Shown: positions 1 to 5,653 of the stretch, piece after piece
How positions within the stretch are numbered: position 1 is the stretch's first letter
Layout: each line of letters opens with the position of its first letter
NCBI GenBank assembly: GCA_002084535.1
Contig: NBLI01000049.1
Coordinates: 1 to 8,797, forward strand
Origin: Candidatus Zhuqueibacterota bacterium 4572_119
GTDB taxonomy: Bacteria; Zhuqueibacterota; Zhuqueibacteria; Thermofontimicrobiales; Thermofontimicrobiaceae
Direction: 5' to 3'
Length of the DNA: 8,797 nucleotides
Position numbers and translations under genes: made by a program
Notes under the pieces: model-generated
What the model saw: the letters and a program-made list of their open reading frames with translations, nothing else
Told to the model about the DNA's origin: nothing
Databases searched by the model: none

Positions 1-188
1 GGTTCCGATGAATCAGCCGGAGGAAGAATGTAGCCGGGTCCCACCTTGATAATAAAACCACTTTGAATTCTTTCTTTTGCTGCTAATCCCTGGGGAAGAT
101 ATAAACCACTGTCGGTTTGATTTTTTTCATTGTCTGGCTCAATAAGCACTCTGTCGCCAAGGACAAATATATCTTTGTCAATTTTCAC
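1..188 (-). CDS. GroES/Cpn10-like co-chaperonin-related protein, partial (C-terminus beyond left edge)
   Basis: Sixty-two codons are visible before the gene runs off the left edge. The translation has the Cpn10 pattern: GDRVLIEP at residues 11-18, a polar stretch matching the GroES mobile loop with a hydrophobic LYLP at 29-32, then a beta segment ending in VGPG (49-52). GroES caps the GroEL chamber and contacts it through the loop tripeptide; LYL would play that part here. The start is GTG at 188: an in-frame TGA lies 10 codons upstream and no ATG is in frame. A GGAG at 200-203 sits 11 bases before it. No groEL is adjacent upstream, so this is probably a stand-alone Cpn10-like paralogue rather than the main groES, although the downstream side is not visible. 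The fold is fairly sure; a true chaperonin role is not. It lies 89 bp after the nuclease gene on the same strand. Confidence 0.72.
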   Translation of the reverse strand, partial: MKIDKDIFVLGDRVLIEPDNEKNQTDSGLYLPQGLAAKERIQSGFIIKVGPGYILPPADSSE

Positions 189-277
189 TTTCTGAAATTC
201 TCCGATATTAACATATCAACTACTCGTTTAGGCCAATGTACTGTCATCTAATTGCTTTCTGAACACCACAGCGGAAC

Positions 278-631
278 TCAAGCATAAGGTTCAGCATATC
301 CATCAGCAACCATTCGATCGTTCACATTATAAAATTGACCGGACTCGTCCTCGATCCAGATTTCGCCCAGGTATCGCCCGTATTTTCCCTTTTTATCTTT
401 GATTGTTTCTAAAATGATGTTTTTGTCTAATATTAAATCCCTTAAAAAGTCTCGTGAAACAAGTCCCTGCGGACGTTCTTCACCGCGTAATTCTGGCGCG
501 TCGATTCGCGCGAGGCGGATTTTTTCATCCATTTGCCACACATGGAGACCAAGGTCGATATTTACAGTGCATGTGTCTCCATCGTAAACTTCTGTAACGT
601 ACGCTCGGTAATGGTATAAATTAGTTTCCAT
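278..631 (-). CDS. Thermonuclease (SNase)-fold nuclease, small cytoplasmic form
   Basis: A 117-residue protein covering a single staphylococcal-nuclease OB-fold domain. Active-site residues line up with the S. aureus enzyme: the YDGDT strand (D19, T20), R39 and D44-A-P-E47 in RLARIDAPE, and R86 in KYGRYLG. These correspond to D21, R35, D40, E43 and R87, so Ca2+-dependent cleavage of DNA or RNA is plausible. I chose the ATG at 631 because AAGGGA (637-642) is placed 5 bases before it; a longer reading from 691 overlaps the preceding kinase gene and adds 20 unconserved residues. No signal peptide or transmembrane segment is present, unlike many secreted SNases, so it appears to act in the cytoplasm or leave by another route. 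It starts 22 bp after the ROK kinase stop and is probably co-transcribed with it. The physiological substrate cannot be told from sequence. Confidence 0.88.
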   Translation of the reverse strand: METNLYHYRAYVTEVYDGDTCTVNIDLGLHVWQMDEKIRLARIDAPELRGEERPQGLVSRDFLRDLILDKNIILETIKDKKGKYGRYLGEIWIEDESGQFYNVNDRMVADGYAEPYA

Positions 632-653
632 CAGATTCCCTTGCTTTTTATTA

Positions 654-1538
654 TTAAAAATGAAGCGCAGCCGCACCCAGCAATCCAGCATTGTCTCCCA
701 ATGAAGCCTTGAACACCTTTAAGTGTTTTCTTGGATATTCATTAATAATGCTAAACAAGTTTCCTGTCAACTCATTATGGAAATATTTCCAGGAATTTGC
801 CACTGAACCGCCAATGATAAAAACATCTGGATCTAAAATATTAACCATAATTGCCAAAATGCGCCCCAGGTTTGTTCCAAATTCAGCAAATGCATCAATC
901 GCGTTCTGGTCATTTTGTTCCGCCAATTGGAATATTTGCTTAGATTCAAGTTTTTTACCAGTTTTTTGTTCATACATCCGAACGACAGTTCTCGCCGACC
1001 CATAATCTTCAAAATGTGAATCAGCATAAGGACTGTTCCAAACTTCGGCTGCTGTGCCGGTCGCTCCAGTATATAATTTATGATGAATCACAATTCCACA
1101 GCCAAAGCCGGTTCCCAGTGTTACACCGCAGACAATGGGTTTATCCTTTCCTGCCCCAAAAAATGCTTCACCTAAAACGAAGCAATTTGCATCATTATTC
1201 AATTCAACCGGCAAATTAAAACTATCCTTGATTGTTTGCTTGAGTGGAAAATTTTCCATTGATGGCAGATTGGGTGTTTTCAGAATAATACCGTTATCCA
1301 AATCCAGTGGTCCCGGTGAGCCAATGCCAATTCCGTCAATATTGTCCAGGTTCAAGTTTGCTGATTTGACAGCGAGATTGATACCCTGTTTAAACGCATT
1401 AGCAATTTCGTCCGCTGGTTTATGACTTTCGGTCGGTATCAAAATCTCTTTTCCCAATATTTCACCTGATTCGGTAACAACGCCAAATTTTATTTTTGTT
1501 CCGCCAAAATCAATTCCAACAATTAATTTTTCTTTCAT
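654..1538 (-). CDS. ROK-family sugar kinase (glucokinase-like), zinc motif absent
   Basis: A 294-residue ROK protein, normal length for the family. It has the N-terminal phosphate loop DFGGTK (10-15), the catalytic aspartate in NNDAN (D116), the second nucleotide loop GTGFGCG (142-148) and the C-terminal GGS (243-245). ROK kinases phosphorylate hexoses such as glucose, fructose or N-acetylhexosamines with ATP. The usual E-x-G-H followed by C-x-C-G-x2-G-C is not here: the region reads EVWN (165-168) and passes directly to FEDYGSA, so the sugar-binding Glu (E165) is kept but the His and three Cys ligands are gone. The lack of an N-terminal helix-turn-helix argues against a ROK repressor. The ATG at 1538 is preceded by GGAG (1544-1547), 5 bases away; a reading from 1607 would run into the aminotransferase gene. 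The substrate is not determinable; ATP:glucokinase is the default guess. Confidence 0.88.
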   Translation of the reverse strand: MKEKLIVGIDFGGTKIKFGVVTESGEILGKEILIPTESHKPADEIANAFKQGINLAVKSANLNLDNIDGIGIGSPGPLDLDNGIILKTPNLPSMENFPLKQTIKDSFNLPVELNNDANCFVLGEAFFGAGKDKPIVCGVTLGTGFGCGIVIHHKLYTGATGTAAEVWNSPYADSHFEDYGSARTVVRMYEQKTGKKLESKQIFQLAEQNDQNAIDAFAEFGTNLGRILAIMVNILDPDVFIIGGSVANSWKYFHNELTGNLFSIINEYPRKHLKVFKASLGDNAGLLGAAALHF

Positions 1539-1579
1539 TTTTACTCCGTATGAATAAAGTTTAGTGAAATTCAAAAAAA

Positions 1580-2746
1580 TCAAACTAATCGTGCCAGCCG
1601 TTCGCAAGCGTTTTCAATTGTTCGGTCATCGGTACAATAGGAAATTCGAAAATGTCCTTTCCTGGCAAATCCCTCACCGGGAACGATGAGAACCTTTTCC
1701 TCTTTTGCTCTATCAACAAATTTGATATCGTCATTTCCCGGGGCTTTTGGAAACAGGTAAAATGTCCCTTCAGGTTTGATCATTTCATAGCCCGCTTTTG
1801 TCAATTTATTATAGATGTAATTTTTTTTCTTTTCGTAATACCCAACATCGATGGTTGTTTCCAATAACTCTCCAACAATTTGCTGCATGAGCGCCGGCGC
1901 GTTAACAAAACCTAAAATTCGCGTACAGAAAATTAACCCATTAACTACCTCTTGCACTTGATTCATGTTTGGATTTACCGCGATGTAACCGATTCGGTTG
2001 CCAGGTATTGCCAGCGACTTTGACCATGAATAAACAAAAAAGCTATTATTATACATGGAAACAACAGGGGGGACATTGATATTGTCATAAACGATTTCAC
2101 GATATGGTTCATCGGAAATTAAATATATATCATTATTAAATTTTTTTTGTTTTTGGTTTAGAAAGTCGATAAGCTCTTTGAGTTTTTTCTCGTCATAAAC
2201 TTTTCCGGTTGGATTGTTGGGGCTATTCAGCATTATTGCTTTGGTTTTTTTATTTATCTTCTTTTCGATGTTTTCAATATTTATATCAAAATTTTCGTCC
2301 GTTTCAGCAAAAACAACTTTGCCATGATGATTACGCACGTAGAATTGGTACTCTGAAAAGAAAGGAGTGAGAACGATAACTTCGTCTCCCTGGTCTAAAA
2401 TTGTTCTGAGAATAACATTCAATCCTCCACCTGCACCACAACTCATAACCACATTATCAGAAGTTGTCTCAAGTATTCTGTTTTTTGAAAGATAAGAAAC
2501 AATTTTTTCTCTTACATCAATAAAGCCCGCATTAGACATGTACCTGTGTTTCCCAGATTCCTTTTCAGCGGATAATTTTTTTAGCAAATCAAAAAATTGA
2601 TCCGGTGGTTCTAAAATAGGATTTCCCAGGCTAAGGTCGAATACGTTTTCCGCGCCATGAATTTTTTTTAATTCGTTGCCGGCTTCAAACATTTTCCTGA
2701 TCCAGGAACTTTTTTCTATTGCATGGCTGATATATTTTGAAATCAT
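1580..2746 (-). CDS. PLP-dependent fold-type I aminotransferase (AspC/AspB-like)
   Basis: A 388-residue class I/II aminotransferase. Recognisable motifs in order: SLGNP (39-43), Y69 near the substrate pocket, the cofactor-phosphate glycine stretch (GAGGG, 104-108), NSPNNPTG (174-181, with N177 contacting the PLP ring), SDEPY (D212 and Y215), the Schiff-base lysine K243 in SWSK, R251 in GNRIGY, and the carboxylate-binding arginine R367 in HFRISY. Such enzymes move an amino group between an amino acid and a 2-oxo acid. R367 indicates an alpha-carboxylate substrate, but aspartate, alanine or aromatic preference cannot be assigned. The ATG at 2746 has a strong AAGGAG (2754-2759) with a 7-base spacer. 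It lies 79 bp after ispG and 41 bp before the ROK kinase gene on the same strand, suggesting an operon with no obvious shared pathway. Confidence 0.93.
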   Translation of the reverse strand: MISKYISHAIEKSSWIRKMFEAGNELKKIHGAENVFDLSLGNPILEPPDQFFDLLKKLSAEKESGKHRYMSNAGFIDVREKIVSYLSKNRILETTSDNVVMSCGAGGGLNVILRTILDQGDEVIVLTPFFSEYQFYVRNHHGKVVFAETDENFDINIENIEKKINKKTKAIMLNSPNNPTGKVYDEKKLKELIDFLNQKQKKFNNDIYLISDEPYREIVYDNINVPPVVSMYNNSFFVYSWSKSLAIPGNRIGYIAVNPNMNQVQEVVNGLIFCTRILGFVNAPALMQQIVGELLETTIDVGYYEKKKNYIYNKLTKAGYEMIKPEGTFYLFPKAPGNDDIKFVDRAKEEKVLIVPGEGFARKGHFRISYCTDDRTIENACERLARLV

Positions 2747-2753
2747 AAAAACG

Positions 2754-2759
2754 CTCCTT
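2754..2759 (-). promoter_or_regulatory. Shine-Dalgarno sequence of the aminotransferase gene
   Basis: AAGGAG on the minus strand, 7 bases before the ATG at 2746. It is one of the clearest ribosome binding sites here and shows that this organism uses SD-led initiation, a contrast with the exonuclease gene at 4043-5263. Confidence 0.8.
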
Positions 2760-2825
2760 AGTTATTCAATCAAATTTTTATGATAAGCTTATTTGCCATT
2801 TTTGTTTCGCGTATATATTTTTATA

Positions 2826-3917
2826 TTAAAAATTTTCAATCTCCCGCATTAAAATATCGAGAATTTCGTTTTCTCTAAACGCATTAACAATTTTCCCTTT
2901 TTTAAAAAGAATCGCTTTGCCTTTTCCGCCGGCAATTCCAATGTCGGCTTCGCGGGCTTCGCCAGGCCCGTTAACGACACACCCCATGATGGCAACTGTA
3001 ATTGGCTTTTTAAGATCAGCCGTACGCTCTTCAACCTCTTTAACAATTTTGAACAGGTTATAATCCAGCCGCCCGCATGTCGGACATGAAATTATTGTTA
3101 CGCCGTGATGTCTCATTTTCAGAGCTTTTAGAATGTTGATTCCGGCTTTTATTTCTTCTACTGGAGGCGCGGTCAGTGAAACACGAATCGTATCTCCGAT
3201 ACCCTGGTTTAACAGCGAACCAATTCCTATTGATGACTTTATGATTCCCATCTCGGTGGTACCGGCTTCTGTAACTCCCAGATGCAAAGGATAGCTTGTT
3301 CGCTGGGAAATTTTTTTATTGGCTTCAATCATCATATTTACATCGGATGCTTTTAACGCGATAATAAGGTTGCGAAAGTTAAATTTTTCACAAATTCTGA
3401 TGTGCCGCATGGCGCTTTCCACCATTCCATCGGCATTTGGCTCGCCATATTTTTTCAGCAGATCTTTTTCAATTGAACCTGAATTTACACCAATACGGAT
3501 AGGCAGGTTGCGTTCATTTGCCTTGGATAATACTTGTTCGATTTTTTTTTCGCTGCCAATATTTCCCGGATTGATTCGGATTTTATCAGCACCGGAATCA
3601 ATGGAAATAATTGCCAATTTATGATTAAAATGGATATCTGCCACAAGCGGAATATTGATTTGAGTTTTAATCGATTTTAACGCCAATGCCGCTTTTTCAT
3701 TTGGAACAGCGACTCGAACAATATCGCAACCAGCTTGCTCAAGTTCATGTATTTGTCTGACTGTCGCATCTATATCTGTCGTTTTTGTGTTGGTCATTGA
3801 TTGGATGGTGATTTTGGAATCGCCGCCAATAAAGATGTCGCCGACCTGTATTTGCAGGGATTTTCTTCTGTTGACCGGGAATTGGGAAATGTGAGCTTCA
3901 GAGTTTTTAGAGACCAT
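2826..3917 (-). CDS. ispG: 4-hydroxy-3-methylbut-2-enyl diphosphate synthase (IspG/GcpE)
   Basis: IspG converts MEcPP to HMBPP, the penultimate step of the MEP isoprenoid pathway, using a [4Fe-4S] cluster in the cytoplasm. The 363-residue protein is the compact bacterial form without the large central insert of plant and some Bacteroidota enzymes. After a short N-terminal extension, the TIM-barrel part runs from about residue 20 (GGDSKITIQSMTNT, VADIHFN, IRINPGNIG, RIGVNSGS, LGVTEAG). The C-terminal cluster domain carries C278 and C281 in SCPTCGR and C313 in MGCVVNGPGE, with E320 as the fourth ligand; all four are present. The ATG at 3917 is preferred because AAGGA (3927-3931) lies 9 bases upstream; a TTG two codons earlier (3923) would leave only 3 bases. 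A good sigma70-like promoter lies just upstream, so this gene probably starts its own transcript. Confidence 0.97.
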   Translation of the reverse strand: MVSKNSEAHISQFPVNRRKSLQIQVGDIFIGGDSKITIQSMTNTKTTDIDATVRQIHELEQAGCDIVRVAVPNEKAALALKSIKTQINIPLVADIHFNHKLAIISIDSGADKIRINPGNIGSEKKIEQVLSKANERNLPIRIGVNSGSIEKDLLKKYGEPNADGMVESAMRHIRICEKFNFRNLIIALKASDVNMMIEANKKISQRTSYPLHLGVTEAGTTEMGIIKSSIGIGSLLNQGIGDTIRVSLTAPPVEEIKAGINILKALKMRHHGVTIISCPTCGRLDYNLFKIVKEVEERTADLKKPITVAIMGCVVNGPGEAREADIGIAGGKGKAILFKKGKIVNAFRENEILDILMREIENF

Positions 3918-3926
3918 AGGCAATTT

Positions 3927-3931
3927 TCCTT
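3927..3931 (-). promoter_or_regulatory. Shine-Dalgarno sequence deciding the ispG start
   Basis: AAGGA on the minus strand. It is 9 bases from ATG 3917 but only 3 from TTG 3923, which favours the ATG. Confidence 0.6.
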
Positions 3932-3941
3932 ATTTGCTCAT

Positions 3942-3970
3942 AATATAACAAAGAAAGAATATAAATGCAA
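3942..3970 (-). promoter_or_regulatory. Predicted sigma70-like promoter of ispG
   Basis: The minus strand reads TTGCAT (3965-3970), a 17-base spacer, then TATATT (3942-3947). That is 4 of 6 and 5 of 6 matches to the consensus boxes with ideal spacing. The predicted start is near 3935, giving a leader of about 18 nt that still contains the SD. The same hexamers and spacing occur before the exonuclease gene. The region is AT-rich, so a chance match is possible. Confidence 0.5.
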
Positions 3971-3992
3971 TGATAATTATTTAGAAAGTTGA

Positions 3993-4018
3993 CTTTGTGA
4001 AATATTATTTCAAAAAAG
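3993..4018 (-). terminator. Weak hairpin after the exonuclease gene (possible 3' end)
   Basis: In the 125-bp gap between the exonuclease stop and ispG, the minus strand can fold TGAAAT against ATTTCA with a 3-base loop, extended by CTTT/AAAG across small bulges. It is AT-rich and has no T-run after it, so it is not a textbook intrinsic terminator. It might stabilise or process the 3' end. Confidence 0.2.
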
Positions 4019-4042
4019 AAGGAAAAACTATAATAAAGCGAA

Positions 4043-5263
4043 TTAGATTTTTAACTTTTTATGGAGCCTTAACAATCGGTGGTTCAACCTACTCTTATAA
4101 AGTAGAAGCTGATTGTCCGGGCGTAGCTGCTCCAGATAGTCAATATTTTTTAGCGCGGACTCGACAACCTGTTTTGCTTTGTTTAAATCTTTCGATCGAT
4201 GTTCATAGTATTTTGCCAGTTCTTCATAAGGCTCGAAGCGAAATTGACCATCATTAATTAGGTTCAGCCAAACTTTTTCCGCTTCGCTAAATTTTCCTAT
4301 TTTTTTTAGACTCAAACCCAGTTGAATGGAAATTTCTTTCTTTTTGAATGTGTTTTTTTCAGACGCGATGATTTTTTTTAAAATGGGAATATTTTTATTC
4401 CATGTTTTCATGTTTTGGTAATGATTGGCAACGGAGAGCAGTTCCTCGTTTTTATTTAATTGCAGCAGCGGTTCCTGGTGAATTTGCGCTAACCTAATCA
4501 TCAAGCTCACCATGGATAATATATCGATTTTATTGTGATAAAAAACAGGTTTGAGCGGACGGCTGTCCCTATCTCTTAAATAATTAAAATACAACTGGGG
4601 AATCATAAAAGATGGCACATCACCGGAACGCTGAATATTTAGCTTAAATTTTTCAATAGTTGTCAGGCTGCAATCAGGAAGGCTGTTTTTCCATATTCTC
4701 CTCGAAGCATGAAGCAAATCCAGGTGCAGCGGATTTTTGTTAATATTTTTGATTCTGTTAATAATAAATCTATCCTTCAATAAAGGCCAGTCATAACTTT
4801 TCCCATTAAAGGTAACAAGATTATTGAAGCGACTTAAAAGTTCATGGATTGACTTTAGCATTTCGGATTCCGCGGGAAGGTCAGGAAGAAAGAACTGTTT
4901 GATAATAAAAAAATTATCTTCAAAATATCCAAAGCCTGCTAAAAAAATATACGTTCCGCTACCACCTGATAAGCCTGTCGTTTCCGTATCAAAGAAAAGA
5001 GATTTTTTAACATCAAAATCTATTAATCTTTCGTCCTTTCCAGCAATTGCAAGGTACTGTTGTGAAATATCGTTTGCCTGCTTGAGAGCGATTGAACCAT
5101 GTTGCTCTTCGATTGGAACCTTGTAGGTAGCAATAAATGTGGAATTAATGTATTTTCCATAAACAACTTTATCTATTTCAAACGGAGTCTCTTTTTTTGT
5201 AGCGGGAACTTTGTGAGGTGTAGAAATTTGGTCTAAAAAATTTAACTTTTCCTTGATATTCAT
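4043..5263 (-). CDS. YprB/MrfB-like RNase H-fold 3'-5' exonuclease with C-terminal TPR-like repeats
   Basis: A 406-residue protein matching the YprB type (RNase_H_2 domain, COG3359). The exonuclease domain spans about residues 85-260: FFDTETTG gives D92 and E94, NGKSYDWPLL gives D158, and HNKIDI gives H243 and D247, a complete DEDD set with a nearby His. HLDLLHASRR (180-189) is also typical. Residues about 270-406 form helical TPR-like repeats, for example 310-336 and 343-372. In Bacillus subtilis, YprB is MrfB, which works with the helicase MrfA (YprA) in repair of mitomycin C damage. No helicase is next to it here. The ATG at 5263 has no SD, and no other in-frame ATG, GTG or TTG occurs for many codons; its promoter predicts a leaderless transcript. 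The fold and catalytic set are secure; a DNA-repair role is inferred from the family. Confidence 0.88.
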   Translation of the reverse strand: MNIKEKLNFLDQISTPHKVPATKKETPFEIDKVVYGKYINSTFIATYKVPIEEQHGSIALKQANDISQQYLAIAGKDERLIDFDVKKSLFFDTETTGLSGGSGTYIFLAGFGYFEDNFFIIKQFFLPDLPAESEMLKSIHELLSRFNNLVTFNGKSYDWPLLKDRFIINRIKNINKNPLHLDLLHASRRIWKNSLPDCSLTTIEKFKLNIQRSGDVPSFMIPQLYFNYLRDRDSRPLKPVFYHNKIDILSMVSLMIRLAQIHQEPLLQLNKNEELLSVANHYQNMKTWNKNIPILKKIIASEKNTFKKKEISIQLGLSLKKIGKFSEAEKVWLNLINDGQFRFEPYEELAKYYEHRSKDLNKAKQVVESALKNIDYLEQLRPDNQLLLYKSRLNHRLLRLHKKLKI

Positions 5264-5269
5264 AAAGCA

Positions 5270-5298
5270 AATATAGAAATGTTTAAAAACAAATGCAA
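5270..5298 (-). promoter_or_regulatory. Predicted sigma70-like promoter of the exonuclease gene, start at the ATG
   Basis: The minus strand reads TTGCAT (5293-5298), 17 bases, TATATT (5270-5275), identical in hexamers and spacing to the ispG promoter. The seventh base after the -10 box is the A of the ATG (5263), so the predicted mRNA has no leader, in line with the missing SD. The -10 region also fits the Bacteroidota TAnnTTTG pattern (TATATTTG), with a TTTG 20 bases upstream. Confidence 0.5.
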
Positions 5299-5309
5299 AT
5301 AAAAAATCC

Positions 5310-5338
5310 TTGTTTTTTGGCTGATTTTATTTTATATT
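5310..5338 (+). promoter_or_regulatory. Predicted sigma70-like promoter for the rightward operon
   Basis: TTGTTT (5310-5315), a 17-base spacer and TATATT (5333-5338). The predicted start near 5345 gives a leader of about 309 nt before the ATG at 5654. Its -35 box lies 11 bp from the -35 of the leftward promoter, making a compact divergent pair. Confidence 0.4.
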
Positions 5339-5364
5339 TCACTCTTAAATATTTTCAGTCTCAA

Positions 5365-5419
5365 GGGGAGATAAGTATTTATGAATCAAAGAAATTAGTG
5401 GTTTACCAGATTTCTCCCC
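5365..5419 (+). other. Possible leader hairpin holding an SD-like sequence and a five-codon ORF
   Basis: GGGGAGA (5365-5371) is perfectly complementary to TCTCCCC (5413-5419). Inside, GAAAT and ATTTC can pair around a TGG-TTTA-CCA mini-hairpin. The left arm resembles an SD and is followed after 10 bases by ATG at 5381, opening only five codons (MNQRN, then TAG). It could be a regulatory leader, a remnant of a lost gene, or chance. It matches no riboswitch class I know. Confidence 0.3.
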
Positions 5420-5476
5420 CGTAGTGCGTGGTCGAAATGATATTATTTTATGAATTTTATTAATTTTTGGGCAAAC

Positions 5477-5610
5477 ATTAATGAGTCAACTCTAAAAAGG
5501 TAAAAACCAGGTATTTTCCAATCAAAACAATAACTGTTTATATTGAAGTTATAGCACCATAAATTATGATAAATCTTAAAATACCTGGTTTTTAGAATGG
5601 ACTCATTAAT
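5477..5610. repeat. 134-bp MITE-like inverted-repeat element, TA-flanked
   Basis: The left arm (5477-5517) and right arm (5578-5610) are inverted copies. They share ATTAATGAGTC at the outer end and ACCAGGTATTTT at the inner end, with three mismatches and one 8-base insertion in the left arm (a second aaaaaggt-type unit), around a 60-bp AT-rich centre. If the ends are taken as ATGAGTC/GACTCAT (5481 and 5606), both sides are bordered by TA, as expected for IS630/Tc1-mariner insertions. There is no coding capacity for a transposase, so it would be a non-autonomous MITE. An extended foldback regulatory structure is the alternative. Confidence 0.6.
5543..5570 (+). promoter_or_regulatory. Possible outward promoter inside the MITE-like element
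   Basis: TTGAAG (5543-5548), a 16-base spacer and TATGAT (5565-5570) give 4 of 6 and 5 of 6 consensus matches. It points at the DUF4296-like gene, with a predicted start near 5577, at the beginning of the right arm. Confidence 0.35.
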
Positions 5611-5643
5611 AAAAAGTAAAAAAACAATTGATATTTTCTGCAT

Positions 5644-5647
5644 GGAG
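5644..5647 (+). promoter_or_regulatory. Shine-Dalgarno sequence deciding the start of the DUF4296-like gene
   Basis: GGAG followed by 6 bases and the ATG at 5654. It favours this start over ATG 5642, which overlaps it, and over ATG 5597 inside the repeat arm. Confidence 0.6.
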
Positions 5648-5653
5648 CAAATA

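Noticed and set aside
632..691. Longer N-terminus for the thermonuclease-like protein, starting at 691
   Set aside because: It would overlap the kinase gene by 38 bases, while ATG 631 has a well-placed AAGGGA and begins right before the conserved domain.
1539..1607. Longer N-terminus for the ROK kinase, starting at 1607
   Set aside because: The extension runs into the aminotransferase gene. The ROK domain conventionally begins a few residues before DFGGTK, as it does from ATG 1538, which has GGAG 5 bases upstream.
3997..4257. Rightward open frame of 86 codons starting in the gap between ispG and the exonuclease
   Set aside because: Most of it lies antisense to the well-supported exonuclease gene. 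It has no SD, and its residues show no domain pattern.
5381..5398. MNQRN mini-ORF as a real gene
   Set aside because: Five codons only. It is noted as part of a possible leader structure but not supported as a coding gene.
5443..5643. Leftward open frame of 66 codons across the inverted-repeat element
   Set aside because: It is built from the repeat arms and AT-rich sequence, has no SD, and looks like no known protein; the inverted repeat explains the stretch better.
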